Assembly (NCBI RefSeq): GCF_003063505.1 | Contig: NZ_NERW01000001.1 | Coordinates: forward strand, 922,501 to 986,500 | Length of the DNA stretch: 64,000 nucleotides | Direction of reading: 5' to 3' | Source: Limnohabitans sp. T6-20 | Lineage (GTDB): Bacteria; Pseudomonadota; Gammaproteobacteria; Burkholderiales; Burkholderiaceae_C | Notes under the pieces: generated by a model | What the model was told of the DNA's origin: nothing | Databases searched by the model: none | The model's input: the letters and a program-made list of their open reading frames with translations, nothing else | Made by a program: the position numbers and the translations under genes | Shown here: one piece after another, positions 9,495 through 20,423 of the stretch | Layout of the letters: the number at the start of each line of letters is the position of its first letter | Position numbering within the stretch: the first letter of the stretch is position 1

Positions 9495-11048
9495 ATGCAA
9501 CTCAATCCCGCAGAAATTTCTGAACTGATCAAGAGCCGCATTGAAGGGCTGTCCGCCAGCGCCGATATCCGCAACCAAGGCACCGTGGTGTCTGTGACCG
9601 ACGGTATCGTTCGCGTCCACGGTTTGTCTGATGTGATGCAGGGCGAAATGCTCGAATTCCCATCCACAGCCGATGGCACTGCCACATTCGGTCTGGCACT
9701 GAACCTCGAGCGTGACTCGGTCGGTGCCGTGATCTTGGGCGAGTACGAGCACATCTCCGAAGGCGACACTGTCAAGTGCACAGGCCGCATTCTGGAAGTG
9801 CCCGTGGGCCCTGAACTGATTGGCCGCGTGGTGAACGCTCTGGGTCAGCCGATTGACGGCAAAGGCCCCATCAACGCCAAGATGACCGACGTGATCGAAA
9901 AAGTCGCCCCTGGCGTGATCGCACGTAAATCGGTTGACCAGCCTATGCAAACCGGCCTGAAGTCGATCGACTCCATGGTTCCCGTGGGCCGTGGTCAGCG
10001 CGAATTGATCATTGGCGACCGTCAGACTGGTAAGACAGCTGTCGCGATCGACGCCATCATCAACCAAAAAGGTCAGAACATGACCTGCGTTTACGTCGCG
10101 ATTGGCCAAAAAGCCTCGTCGATCAAGAACGTGGTGCGCGCTCTGGAACAAGCTGGTGCGATGGAATACACCATCGTCGTGGCCGCTTCCGCCTCTGAAT
10201 CTGCTGCGATGCAGTACGTGTCGGCCTACTCTGGCTGCACCATGGGCGAATACTTCCGTGACCGTGGTGAAGATGCTTTGATCGTTTATGACGATCTGTC
10301 CAAGCAAGCCGTGGCTTACCGTCAGGTGTCTTTGCTGTTGCGTCGCCCACCAGGCCGCGAAGCTTACCCTGGCGACGTGTTCTATCTCCACAGTCGTCTG
10401 CTCGAGCGTGCAGCCCGCGTGAACGCCGACTACGTCGAAGCCTTCACCAAGGGTGCCGTCAAAGGCAAAACAGGTTCCTTGACTGCATTGCCAATCATCG
10501 AAACCCAAGCCGGTGACGTGTCTGCCTTCGTGCCAACCAACGTGATTTCGATCACCGACGGTCAGATCTTCTTGGAAACTTCGTTGTTCAACGCCGGTAT
10601 CCGTCCTGCGATCAACGCCGGTATCTCGGTGTCGCGCGTCGGTAGCTCGGCCCAGACCAAGATCATCAAAGGCCAGTCCGGCGGTATCCGTACCGACTTG
10701 GCTCAGTACCGTGAATTGGCAGCTTTCGCCCAGTTCGCTTCCGATCTGGACGAGTCCACTCGCAAGCAGTTGGACCGTGGCGCTCGCGTGACTGAATTGC
10801 TCAAGCAAGCCCAGTACAGCCCTCTGTCGATCAGCTTGATGGGCGCCAGCCTGTTCGCTGTGAACAAAGGCTTCATGGACGACATCGAGGTCAAGAAAGT
10901 CCTGGCTTTCGAACACGGTTTGCACGCTTACCTCAAAGACAAGAGCGCAGCCCTGTTGGCCAAGATGGAAAGCTCACAAGCTTTGGACAAAGAAGCCGAG
11001 GCTGAATTGACCGCTGCCGTGGCCGCTTTCAAGAAAAGCTTTGCTTAA
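9495..11048 (+). CDS. atpA: F1Fo ATP synthase subunit alpha
   Basis: A 517-aa non-catalytic nucleotide-binding subunit of the F1 head. P-loop GDRQTGKTA, the alpha signature [22 protein letters not shown], and the arginine-finger region [11 protein letters not shown] are intact. An AAGGAAAG ribosome site stands shortly before the ATG. Codon use is strongly biased, as expected for high expression. Confidence 0.98.
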   Translation: MQLNPAEISELIKSRIEGLSASADIRNQGTVVSVTDGIVRVHGLSDVMQGEMLEFPSTADGTATFGLALNLERDSVGAVILGEYEHISEGDTVKCTGRILEVPVGPELIGRVVNALGQPIDGKGPINAKMTDVIEKVAPGVIARKSVDQPMQTGLKSIDSMVPVGRGQRELIIGDRQTGKTAVAIDAIINQKGQNMTCVYVAIGQKASSIKNVVRALEQAGAMEYTIVVAASASESAAMQYVSAYSGCTMGEYFRDRGEDALIVYDDLSKQAVAYRQVSLLLRRPPGREAYPGDVFYLHSRLLERAARVNADYVEAFTKGAVKGKTGSLTALPIIETQAGDVSAFVPTNVISITDGQIFLETSLFNAGIRPAINAGISVSRVGSSAQTKIIKGQSGGIRTDLAQYRELAAFAQFASDLDESTRKQLDRGARVTELLKQAQYSPLSISLMGASLFAVNKGFMDDIEVKKVLAFEHGLHAYLKDKSAALLAKMESSQALDKEAEAELTAAVAAFKKSFA

Positions 11049-11075
11049 TTTCTACCTGATCAAAAGGAGCCGCTG

Positions 11076-13405
<2,330 letters not shown>

Positions 13406-13475
13406 AGCAGCGCTCCGGGGTGGCTGATCCAGTTGCCCCGTAGCCCGCTTGAACGCACCTTTTTAAGGAGTAATC

Positions 13476-13889
13476 ATGAACACCATCCACGTTGATGTGG
13501 TCAGTGCCGAAGAGTCCATCTACTCGGGTGAAGCCCGGTTTGTGGCCTTGCCCGGTGAGTCTGGCGAGCTGGGCATTTACCCCCGCCACACCCCGCTGAT
13601 CACCCGCATCAAGGCCGGTTCCGTTCGCATCGAGACGGCAGACGGCGGCGAGGAATTTGTTTTCGTTGCTGGCGGCATTCTGGAAGTGCAACCTGACTGC
13701 GTGACCGTGCTGTCTGACACCGCGATTCGCGGCAAAGACCTCGACGAAGAGAAAGCCCATGCGGCCAAAGCAGCAGCTGAAGAAGCACTGCGCAATGCCA
13801 AAAGCGAAATCGACTTGGCCCGTGCCCAGTCCGAATTGGCGGTCTTGGCGGCCCAGTTGTCTGCCTTGCGCAAGTACCGCAAAAAATAA
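13476..13889 (+). CDS. atpC: F1Fo ATP synthase subunit epsilon
   Basis: A 137-aa last gene of the operon. The N-terminal beta-sandwich begins [17 protein letters not shown] and includes [14 protein letters not shown]; the C-terminal two-helix part, which can inhibit ATP hydrolysis, follows from about residue 90. AAGGAG precedes the ATG. A rho-independent terminator follows 44 bp after the stop. Confidence 0.97.
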   Translation: MNTIHVDVVSAEESIYSGEARFVALPGESGELGIYPRHTPLITRIKAGSVRIETADGGEEFVFVAGGILEVQPDCVTVLSDTAIRGKDLDEEKAHAAKAAAEEALRNAKSEIDLARAQSELAVLAAQLSALRKYRKK

Positions 13890-13932
13890 CTCGCTTTTCA
13901 AAAGCGGTGACTGCACCACAGCAGCCACATTC

Positions 13933-13965
13933 AAAACCCGGCGCAGCGATGTGACCGGGTTTTTT
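13933..13965 (+). terminator. Rho-independent terminator of the atp operon
   Basis: Stem AAAACCCGG (13933-13941) pairs with CCGGGTTTT (13955-13963) around a 13-nt loop, and the T run continues to 13965. It stands 44 bp after atpC and 40 bp before the next gene. Confidence 0.8.
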
Positions 13966-14004
13966 GTTGTCCAACACACTGAATGGCCGTGTAGACTTCG
14001 CGCT

Positions 14005-14454
14005 ATGAAACGCGCCAAACTGCAAGCCGCCATCGTGGGTGGCACACCAGACGATATTGAACAAAGCTTTTACGAGGCACTTCACAACGCCGACATTGAG
14101 CAGCTCATGGCGTGTTGGGCAGAAGAAGACGACATTGTTTGCGTGCACCCGGGCGGTCCGCGAATCATCGGGCCTGGCGCTATTCGCGCTGCGTTTGAAG
14201 GCATGTTTGCCAATGGCAGCGTGCAAGCCCATCCAGAAAGAACGCACAAAGTGGTGTCGCTGGCCTGTGCTGTGCATCACTTGGTCGAGCGCGTGGAAGT
14301 GATCACGCCGCAAGGGGCCAAACAAGCCTTTGTGATTGCGACCAATGTGTACCAGAAGATGCCACAAGGCTGGCGGATGGTGGCGCACCATGCCAGTCCA
14401 GGCACACCCAAAGATTCGGCCGATGTGGGTGTCAAACCCACGGTGCTGCACTGA
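14005..14454 (+). CDS. SnoaL/NTF2-like fold protein
   Basis: A 149-aa protein with the pattern of small cone-shaped NTF2-like (SnoaL) domains: SFYEALHNADIEQLMACWAEEDDIVCVHPGGPRIIGPGAIRAAF, then strands VEVITPQGAKQAFVIATNVYQK and WRMVAHHASPG. The motif 'HPGG...G..AIR..F' is typical of bacterial SnoaL_3-type proteins of unknown substrate. It lies just after the atp terminator and 4 bp before the YheT gene, so the two are probably co-transcribed. The longer open frame upstream crosses the terminator and is not used. Confidence 0.7.
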   Translation: MKRAKLQAAIVGGTPDDIEQSFYEALHNADIEQLMACWAEEDDIVCVHPGGPRIIGPGAIRAAFEGMFANGSVQAHPERTHKVVSLACAVHHLVERVEVITPQGAKQAFVIATNVYQKMPQGWRMVAHHASPGTPKDSADVGVKPTVLH

Positions 14455-14458
14455 GTCG

Positions 14459-15472
14459 ATGCAGTACCGCGCGCCAGCATGGTTGCCAGGCGGCCATGCC
14501 CAAACCATCTGGCCGGCGCTCTATGCGCGCAGGCGTTGGGGGCCTGCATTGCCCAAGCAGCGCGAACGGTGGCTGACGCCGGATGGCGACTTCATCGATG
14601 TCGACCGACAAGCTGCCAGCCGCCAAGACCGACCCATGGTGGTGCTGTTTCATGGCCTCGAAGGCTCATCGGACAGCCATTACGCACAGGCCTTCGCCGA
14701 TTGGGCCGTTGCCCATGACCTTCATTTTGCGTTGCCTCATTTTCGAGGGTGCAGCGGTGAGATCAACCACGCACCACGCGCCTACCATTCAGGTGACCAC
14801 CAGGAGATTGACTGGGTGTTGCGACGTTTGCGCTTGCAACATCAGCAGGGCGGAGGACAAACCTTGGTGGCCGCCGGCGTGTCACTGGGCGGAAATGCCT
14901 TGATGCGCTGGGCTGCTGAGCATGGGGCTGCAGCTGCCCAATGTGCCGATGCCGTGGCCTCGATTTGCTCGCCGCTGGATTTGGTGCAAAGTGGTCAAGC
15001 CATCGGGCAAGGCCTGAACCGGCAGATCTACACCCGCATGTTTTTGCGAAGCATGAGACCCAAGGCCCTTGCCAAATTGGCGCAATATCCAGGGCTTTTT
15101 GATCGGCAGAAACTCATGGCTGCGCGTGATCTGTACGAGTTTGACAATGTCTTTACCGCACCCTTGCATGGGTTTAAAAGCACGGACGATTATTGGTCCA
15201 AGGCATCTGCCAAGCCCTTGATGGCGGACATCCGCATTCCTGCCTTGGCATTGAACGCACGCAACGATCCTTTTGTGCCCGCGAGCAGTTTGCCGCAGCA
15301 GGCCGACGTTTCAGCGTCGGTCACGCTGTGGCAGCCCGAACAAGGCGGCCACGTTGGGTTCGCCGAAGGCCGATGGCCCAGCCATGTGCGTGGTCTACCC
15401 GACAGCGTCGGCGGTTGGCTTTTGGCGGCTGCGGGACACCCCTTGTTTGAATCGGATGAACAGCATGGATGA
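14459..15472 (+). CDS. YheT-family alpha/beta hydrolase
   Basis: A 337-aa hydrolase of the YheT/embryogenesis-associated EMB8 family. N-terminal signature PGGHAQTIWPAL; oxyanion segment VVLFHGLEGSSDSHYAQ; nucleophile serine in GVSLGGNALMRW; acid in LNARNDPFVP; histidine in QGGHVGFAEG. Family members act as esterases on short acyl substrates, but the physiological substrate is unknown. The 3' end overlaps the next gene by 8 bp. Confidence 0.88.
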   Translation: MQYRAPAWLPGGHAQTIWPALYARRRWGPALPKQRERWLTPDGDFIDVDRQAASRQDRPMVVLFHGLEGSSDSHYAQAFADWAVAHDLHFALPHFRGCSGEINHAPRAYHSGDHQEIDWVLRRLRLQHQQGGGQTLVAAGVSLGGNALMRWAAEHGAAAAQCADAVASICSPLDLVQSGQAIGQGLNRQIYTRMFLRSMRPKALAKLAQYPGLFDRQKLMAARDLYEFDNVFTAPLHGFKSTDDYWSKASAKPLMADIRIPALALNARNDPFVPASSLPQQADVSASVTLWQPEQGGHVGFAEGRWPSHVRGLPDSVGGWLLAAAGHPLFESDEQHG

Positions 15473-16022
15473 CATTGTTCGGCAAGCCATGGTCAAGTGG
15501 CCCCATGTGCCCGATTGTTTTGGTTGGTTGGGTTTGGACAGTCGCGGACAGTGGCACATGCGCGACGACCGGGTGCAACTTTTGGGGGCCTTTCAAAGTG
15601 GCCATGCGGGAGCCAAAGGCTCGGTGTTGCGGCATGAAAAACTGATTGATTTCATTCACCGCAACTACGATGCCGATGCCCAAGGTCGCTGGTTTTTTCA
15701 GAATGGCCCGCAACGGGTCTACATCGAGCTGGAAGTTACGCCCTACATCTGGCGGCTGAGCGAAAGCTTCGAGGCGACTGCGCACACAGGCCAAACCACA
15801 CAGGTACTCGCATGCCTGGTGGATGAGGATGGGCGCGTTTACCTGCACACCACAGGCGGTTTTGGCTTGGTTCACACCCTCGATGTGGGGTGGGTTGCTG
15901 AAGCCATAGAAAAAGGTCTTTGGGTCCCTGAAGACTGTTTGTCGCAGGAGTTGCCCAAGCGTTTTGGTTTTGTCATCAGCCCACAACAAGGCGATGACGG
16001 TAAAGGTCTGGATCGGGCATAA
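15465..16022 (+). CDS. Conserved hypothetical protein (possibly DUF2946 family)
   Basis: A 185-aa soluble protein without a signal peptide or membrane helix. From memory it resembles a small protein found beside yheT in Comamonadaceae and often labelled DUF2946, but I cannot confirm the family number. Conserved-looking blocks are CFGWLGLDSRGQWHMRDD, HEKLIDFIHRNYDADAQG and RWFFQNGPQRVYIELE. ATG 15465 (MDDIVRQAM) is chosen; ATG 15456 is nine bases earlier. The gene ends inside a bidirectional terminator. Confidence 0.6.
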   Translation: MDDIVRQAMVKWPHVPDCFGWLGLDSRGQWHMRDDRVQLLGAFQSGHAGAKGSVLRHEKLIDFIHRNYDADAQGRWFFQNGPQRVYIELEVTPYIWRLSESFEATAHTGQTTQVLACLVDEDGRVYLHTTGGFGLVHTLDVGWVAEAIEKGLWVPEDCLSQELPKRFGFVISPQQGDDGKGLDRA

Positions 16023-16050
16023 AAAAACCGACCACAAGGATCGGTTTTTT
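16021..16050. terminator. Bidirectional rho-independent terminator
   Basis: AAAAAACCGA (16022-16031) and TCGGTTTTTT (16041-16050) form a ten-pair stem with an A run on one side and a T run on the other. It separates the convergent DUF2946-like and cytochrome c genes and can end transcription from both. Confidence 0.85.
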
Positions 16051-16067
16051 GAGAAGCAGGGATGGCT

Positions 16068-16592
16068 TTACTTCTTTTCACCTTCGGCAGCGGGTGCTTT
16101 GGGTTCGTCAAACTTGCCACCAGCATTGTTGGCCATGTAGACCACAGCGCGGGCAATCTCAGTGTCGTTGAAATCGCCACCACCCTGTGCGCCCATGGCA
16201 TTTTTGCCTTTGAGCGCTGAAGTGACCAAGGTCTCAAGGCCTTGCTTGATGCGGGGGCCCCATGCGCCAGCATCACCAAACTTGGGTGAGCCTGCAGCAC
16301 CAATGGCATGGCAAGCAGCGCACTGGGCTTTGTAAACTTCTTCACCCGCCTTCAAAGGGCGGTTGGCATCGCGGACTTCCACCGCGCCAATTTTCTGGAT
16401 GCGCTGGGCCACCGAGCGTTCTGAATCGCTTGCGCCAGGAGCCGTTTTGTTGGCCGATGTGACATAAGAAACCAGACCGATGATGATGAACACCGGAATG
16501 ATGAAAGAAGCCAGACTCAGCAAAAGCATTTGCTTGGGAGTTTTCACCGGGCCGGTGTGTGCTTCGTGTTGATCGTGGCTGTTGTCGCTCAT
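16068..16592 (-). CDS. Membrane-anchored c-type cytochrome (class I, c5-like)
   Basis: A 174-aa protein: a hydrophilic histidine-rich N-terminus, one membrane helix (about residues 23-46, MLLLSLASFIIPVFIIIGLV), then a periplasmic heme domain with heme-binding CAACH near residue 113 and a likely axial methionine in GKNAMGAQGGG. The lysine-rich C-terminal tail (AAEGEKK) is common in this group. It probably carries electrons between the bc1 complex and terminal oxidases. GAGGA stands 5 nt before the ATG. Confidence 0.88.
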   Translation of the reverse strand: MSDNSHDQHEAHTGPVKTPKQMLLLSLASFIIPVFIIIGLVSYVTSANKTAPGASDSERSVAQRIQKIGAVEVRDANRPLKAGEEVYKAQCAACHAIGAAGSPKFGDAGAWGPRIKQGLETLVTSALKGKNAMGAQGGGDFNDTEIARAVVYMANNAGGKFDEPKAPAAEGEKK

Positions 16593-16649
16593 GAGATCCT
16601 CTTGTTGGGCTCGGCCTTAGGGCCTGGGATTGACCGGAATCAACCCAAT

Positions 16650-16655
16650 ATTATA
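16650..16655 (-). promoter_or_regulatory. Candidate -10 box of the cytochrome c gene
   Basis: Read on the minus strand this is TATAAT, 58 nt before the cytochrome ATG. A clear -35 box at 16-18 bp is missing (AAGCTC at 17 bp), so this is only a candidate. Confidence 0.35.
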
Positions 16656-16730
16656 GCGGCCCACCCTTCACCGAGCTTGCAATGGTCAGGAAGAAAGACA
16701 AGCCGTGAGATAATCCGTTCAGCATGCAGT

Positions 16731-16806
16731 GCGGCTGTAGCTCAGTGGATAGAGTATTGGCCTCCGAAGCCAAGGGTCGTGGGTTCGATCCCCGCCAGCC
16801 GCACCA
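16731..16806 (+). tRNA. tRNA-Arg (anticodon CCG)
   Basis: A complete cloverleaf: acceptor GCGGCTG (16731-16737) with CAGCCGC (16796-16802); D arm GCTC..GAGT; anticodon stem TTGGC/GCCAA with loop CTCCGAA, anticodon CCG; T arm with GTTCGAT loop; discriminator A; 3' CCA encoded in the DNA. It reads CGG codons. A weak upstream -10 (GATAAT, 16709-16714) lies at a suitable distance. Confidence 0.97.
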
Positions 16807-16854
16807 AACTCAAGTTCGCCACCCTTCGCGGTGGCGTTTTTGTGGGCGCTTTGT

Positions 16855-17415
16855 TCAGCGGTTGGTGTTGTCAGCAGGTGGAGTTTCTTGAACCCGGCGT
16901 GCGCCTGTGAAACGCTTGGTCCAGTAGGCGGCGCGCAAGTCGTCTACACGCACCGATTTGCCGGAACTGGGCGAATGGATGAACTTGCCATCGCCGATGT
17001 AGATGCCTACATGGCTGAATGTACGGCGCATGGTGTTGAAAAAAACCAGATCACCAGGGTGGAGATCATTGCGGTCAATTTTGTCTGTCACCGCAGCTTG
17101 TTCTTCTGCACGCCTTGGCAGCAAACGACCAATCGATGTTTCGTACATGTGGCGCACGAAGCCGCTGCAATCAAAGCCTGTTTCAACCGTATTACCGCCC
17201 CGCTTGTAGGGAACACCCAGCAAGGTCATGGCTTGACCCAGCATTTGGTTGGTTTTTTCACCTACGCTGTTCTTCATCTGGTCGCCCAATTGCATCAGGT
17301 TGACCAATTCCGAGCCGCGCTTGATCCCGCCCGCCTGATCGTCTTCAGGCGCTGCATGAACCAAGGCGGCGGCCATCAGCAAACAGATTGCGATGGAAAG
17401 AAACTTAAATTTCAC
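16855..17415 (-). CDS. NlpC/P60 family cell-wall peptidase (C40)
   Basis: A 186-aa exported cysteine peptidase that probably cuts peptidoglycan stem peptides. Signal peptide KFKFLSIAICLLMAAALVHA, then a short linker and the NlpC/P60 domain: catalytic cysteine in ETGFDCSGFVRHMYE, histidine in RRTFSHVGIYIGDGKFIHS, and a third polar residue in that same C-terminal block. GTG 17415 places the signal peptide at the N-terminus. The frame extends to ATG 17463 or TTG 17466, but that puts an unlikely polar segment in front. Downstream of pyrE on the same strand. Confidence 0.85.
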   Translation of the reverse strand: MKFKFLSIAICLLMAAALVHAAPEDDQAGGIKRGSELVNLMQLGDQMKNSVGEKTNQMLGQAMTLLGVPYKRGGNTVETGFDCSGFVRHMYETSIGRLLPRRAEEQAAVTDKIDRNDLHPGDLVFFNTMRRTFSHVGIYIGDGKFIHSPSSGKSVRVDDLRAAYWTKRFTGARRVQETPPADNTNR

Positions 17416-17553
17416 AATATAAAAATGATGACTTAACTCACCATAATACCTGCTCCACCGCATCAAGCCAATAACCTTTTAGGTCTTGTTACACCTTCGT
17501 GTTAGGTCGGTTCGCAAGTCTTGAGGGCCAGTCAATCAGATTTTGGGACCGTG

Positions 17554-18258
17554 TCAAACGCCGTAGCGGACGCGGTAAGCCTGCACTTTGGGCAGATGCT
17601 GGCCCAGTTCGCTGCCGCTTTGGGTGGACAGGTAAGCCAGCAAATCCGACAGTTCAGCAATGCAGCACACGCTCATACCCAGTGAGCCGCGCACATATTG
17701 CACAGCGCTGTGGGCCACATCCTGCACCGAGCCGTCGGCTTGTTTTTCGGTGGCCATTTCCTGGCGGTCCAGCGCAATGGCAATGGCGTGGGGTGTAGCC
17801 CCTGCGGCCTTGATCAGCGCAATGGACTCGCGGGCGGCGGTGCCTGCGCTCATCACGTCGTCCACGATCAGCACGCGGCCCTGGAGAGGCGCGCCGACCA
17901 GGCTGCCGCCTTCGCCGTGGTCCTTGGCTTCTTTGCGGTTGTAGGCAAAGGGCACGTTCTTGCCCAGGCGGGCCAGTTCGATGGCCACGGCCGCGCCCAG
18001 CGGGATGCCCTTGTAGGCGGGGCCAAAAATCATGTCGAATTCGATGCCGCTGGCGATCAGGGCTTTTGCATAGAATTGCGCCAGTCGGCCGAGCTTGGCG
18101 CCATCGTCAAACAGACCGGCGTTGAAGAAGTAAGGGCTCATGCGCCCGGCTTTGGTTTTGAATTCACCAAAGCGCAACACGCCCGAGTCGACCGCAAATT
18201 GCACAAATTCCTGAGCGAGCGCCTGTGTGTCGGCGCCGCTTGCTTGTCCTGTCACCAT
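17554..18258 (-). CDS. pyrE: Orotate phosphoribosyltransferase
   Basis: A 234-aa enzyme making orotidine monophosphate from orotate and PRPP in pyrimidine synthesis. Substrate-binding segments MSPYFFNAGLFDDG and GPAYKGIPLGAAVA; PRPP loop in GRVLIVDDVMSAGTAARESI; lysine-containing flexible loop NRKEAKDHGEGGSLVG. AAGGA stands 8 nt before ATG 18258. The open frame continues upstream, but family length and the ribosome site support this start. The start overlaps the divergent exonuclease gene. Confidence 0.95.
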   Translation of the reverse strand: MVTGQASGADTQALAQEFVQFAVDSGVLRFGEFKTKAGRMSPYFFNAGLFDDGAKLGRLAQFYAKALIASGIEFDMIFGPAYKGIPLGAAVAIELARLGKNVPFAYNRKEAKDHGEGGSLVGAPLQGRVLIVDDVMSAGTAARESIALIKAAGATPHAIAIALDRQEMATEKQADGSVQDVAHSAVQYVRGSLGMSVCCIAELSDLLAYLSTQSGSELGQHLPKVQAYRVRYGV

Positions 18259-19060
18259 GGGGAAATCCTTGTTCAAACTCACCAGCCTCAACCTCAACGG
18301 CATCCGCTCGGCCACGACCAAAGGGGTCGAAGCCTGGCTGGCGCAAGAGAAACCCGATTGTATTTGCGTGCAAGAGGTCAAAGCCCAGGCCCCCGATGTG
18401 GCGGGCAAGTTCGAAGAACTTGCGGGCTTGAAGGGCCACTTTCACTTTGCCGAAAAAAAGGGCTATTCGGGCGTGGGCGTCTACACCCGCCACGAGCCCA
18501 GCGATGTGGTGGTCGGCTTTGACGGCGGGGAGTTCGACGCCGAAGGCCGTTATGTCGAAACGCGCTTTGACACGCCCAGCCGCAAGCTGTCGATCATCAG
18601 CGTGTACTTCCCGAGTGGTTCGTCCGGCCCTGAGCGGCAAGAAGCCAAGTTCCGCTTTTTGAACAAGATGTACCCGCACCTGATGGCCCTCAAGGCCGAG
18701 CGCGACTTCATTGTCTGCAGCGACGTCAACATCGCCCACCAACAAGCCGACCTCAAGAACTGGAAGGGCAACCTGAAAAACAGCGGTTTCTTGCCCGAAG
18801 AGCGCCAGTGGATGACCCAGCTCACCACCGAGGGCGGTGTGGTCGACGTGTACCGCCGCTTGAAACCCGAGACCACCGACGAGTGCTACACCTGGTGGAG
18901 CAACCGCGGCCAGGCCTACGCCAAGAACGTGGGTTGGCGTCTGGACTACCACCTGGCCACGCCCGCCGTGGCCGAGAAGGCGCGCTCCGAGCACATCTAT
19001 AAGGGCGAAAAGTTTTCGGACCACGCGCCGATCACGATTGGCTACGACTTCTCGATCTGA
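18257..19060 (+). CDS. xth: Exodeoxyribonuclease III (AP endonuclease, EEP superfamily)
   Basis: A 267-aa Mg-dependent repair nuclease acting on abasic sites and 3' ends. Motifs LTSLNLNGIRSA, CVQEVKAQ (metal-binding Glu), ISVYFPSGSSGPE, CSDVNIAHQQADLKN, WRLDYHLAT and the catalytic SDHAPI. ATG 18257 shares two bases with the pyrE start on the other strand. TTG 18269 is an alternative that gives the usual short N-terminus and has GGGGA just before it, so the true start may be 12 bases downstream. Confidence 0.92.
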   Translation: MGKSLFKLTSLNLNGIRSATTKGVEAWLAQEKPDCICVQEVKAQAPDVAGKFEELAGLKGHFHFAEKKGYSGVGVYTRHEPSDVVVGFDGGEFDAEGRYVETRFDTPSRKLSIISVYFPSGSSGPERQEAKFRFLNKMYPHLMALKAERDFIVCSDVNIAHQQADLKNWKGNLKNSGFLPEERQWMTQLTTEGGVVDVYRRLKPETTDECYTWWSNRGQAYAKNVGWRLDYHLATPAVAEKARSEHIYKGEKFSDHAPITIGYDFSI

Positions 19061-19080
19061 ATTTTCTGGAGCCTACCTTC

Positions 19081-20319
19081 ATGCCGCTGTTCACGCCCCT
19101 GTTGCTGCCCAACGGCGCCACCATTCCCAACCGCATCGCCAAGGCCGCGATGGAAGAAAACATGGCCGACAGCGACCATGCGCCTTCCGCCGCCTTGCTG
19201 CGCCTGTACCAAGCTTGGGCCGACGGGGAAGCGGGCCTGATCTTGACGGGCAACGTGATGGTGGACGCCCGCGCCATGACCGGACCCGGTGGTGTGGTGC
19301 TCGAAGAAGAGACTCATCTGGACCGTTTCAAGGCCTGGGCCCAGGTTGGCCGCTCGCGGGGCGCACAGGTGTGGATGCAAATCAACCACCCGGGGCGGCA
19401 AATGCCCGCCGCCTTGGGGCAACAAACGGTGGCTCCATCGGCCGTGGCGTTGAACCTGGGTGCGCAATCGAATCGATTTGCCATGCCCAAGGCCATGAGC
19501 GCAGACGACATTGAAGACGTCAAAAACCGGTTTGTGGCCACCGCCCTGCTTGCTGAACGGGCCGGATTCACAGGGGTGCAGATCCATGCTGCGCACGGCT
19601 ATTTGCTGAGTCAGTTTCTGTCGCCACTGTCCAACCACCGCGAGGATGCGTGGGGCGGCAGCCTGCACAACCGGGCCCGCTTGCTGCTCGACATTGTGCA
19701 GGCGGTGCGTGCCGCCGTGGCGCCAGGCTTTGCGGTTTCCGTGAAGCTGAATTCGGCTGATTTTCAGCGTGGCGGTTTTTCGCCCGAAGATGCGCGTGCG
19801 GTCGTTCAGATGCTGGCACCGCTGGGTGTGGATCTGGTCGAGTTGTCAGGCGGCAGCTACGAAGCCCCGGCCATGATGGGCACGTCCAGGGACGAGCGCA
19901 CACTGGCGCGTGAAGCCTATTTCCTCGAGTTCGCACGCGACATCGTGGCCGTGGCGGCCATGCCCTTGATGGTCACAGGCGGTATCCGCAGGGCCGAGGT
20001 GGCGCAGCAAGTGCTGGACAGCGGTGTGGCGATGGTCGGCATCGCCACGGCCTTGGCACTGGAGCCCGCCTTGCCCAGTCACTGGCGTGCGGGTCAAACC
20101 ACGGCGCCCATGTTGCTCAAACCGATCACCTGGAAAAACAAAGGCTTAGCTGCGGCTGCGCACATGGGGGCGGTCAAGTACCAGTTGACCCGCCTGAGCC
20201 AACAACGCCCACCCCGGCCCGGGGTGTCTCCGGTCTGGGCCTTGCTGGTGTCGCAAGTCAGTGCCATGTGGGGCGCGCGTGTTTACAGGCAATGGATGCA
20301 GGGGCGAAACGCCCGCTGA
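19081..20319 (+). CDS. NADH:flavin oxidoreductase (Old Yellow Enzyme family)
   Basis: A 412-aa FMN-dependent TIM-barrel oxidoreductase. Motifs PNRIAKAAMEENMADSD, QINHPGRQMPA, the OYE signature HAAHGYLLSQFLSPLSNHR and GGSLHNRARLLLDIV, and the FMN phosphate-binding VTGGIRR. Members reduce activated C=C bonds of enals, enones or nitro compounds. A C-terminal tail after about residue 350 is probably helical. GGAG precedes the ATG. It follows the exonuclease gene by 20 bp. Confidence 0.88.
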   Translation: MPLFTPLLLPNGATIPNRIAKAAMEENMADSDHAPSAALLRLYQAWADGEAGLILTGNVMVDARAMTGPGGVVLEEETHLDRFKAWAQVGRSRGAQVWMQINHPGRQMPAALGQQTVAPSAVALNLGAQSNRFAMPKAMSADDIEDVKNRFVATALLAERAGFTGVQIHAAHGYLLSQFLSPLSNHREDAWGGSLHNRARLLLDIVQAVRAAVAPGFAVSVKLNSADFQRGGFSPEDARAVVQMLAPLGVDLVELSGGSYEAPAMMGTSRDERTLAREAYFLEFARDIVAVAAMPLMVTGGIRRAEVAQQVLDSGVAMVGIATALALEPALPSHWRAGQTTAPMLLKPITWKNKGLAAAAHMGAVKYQLTRLSQQRPPRPGVSPVWALLVSQVSAMWGARVYRQWMQGRNAR

Positions 20320-20423
20320 TGCGCTAGGTGCCAGACGCGCACAAGGGTTTGCTCTGAGGCCATAAGGGCCTGAAGCTGTTTCAATGGCTTGTTCGGCCCC
20401 TTGTAGGGTTAGGCGGAGACACG

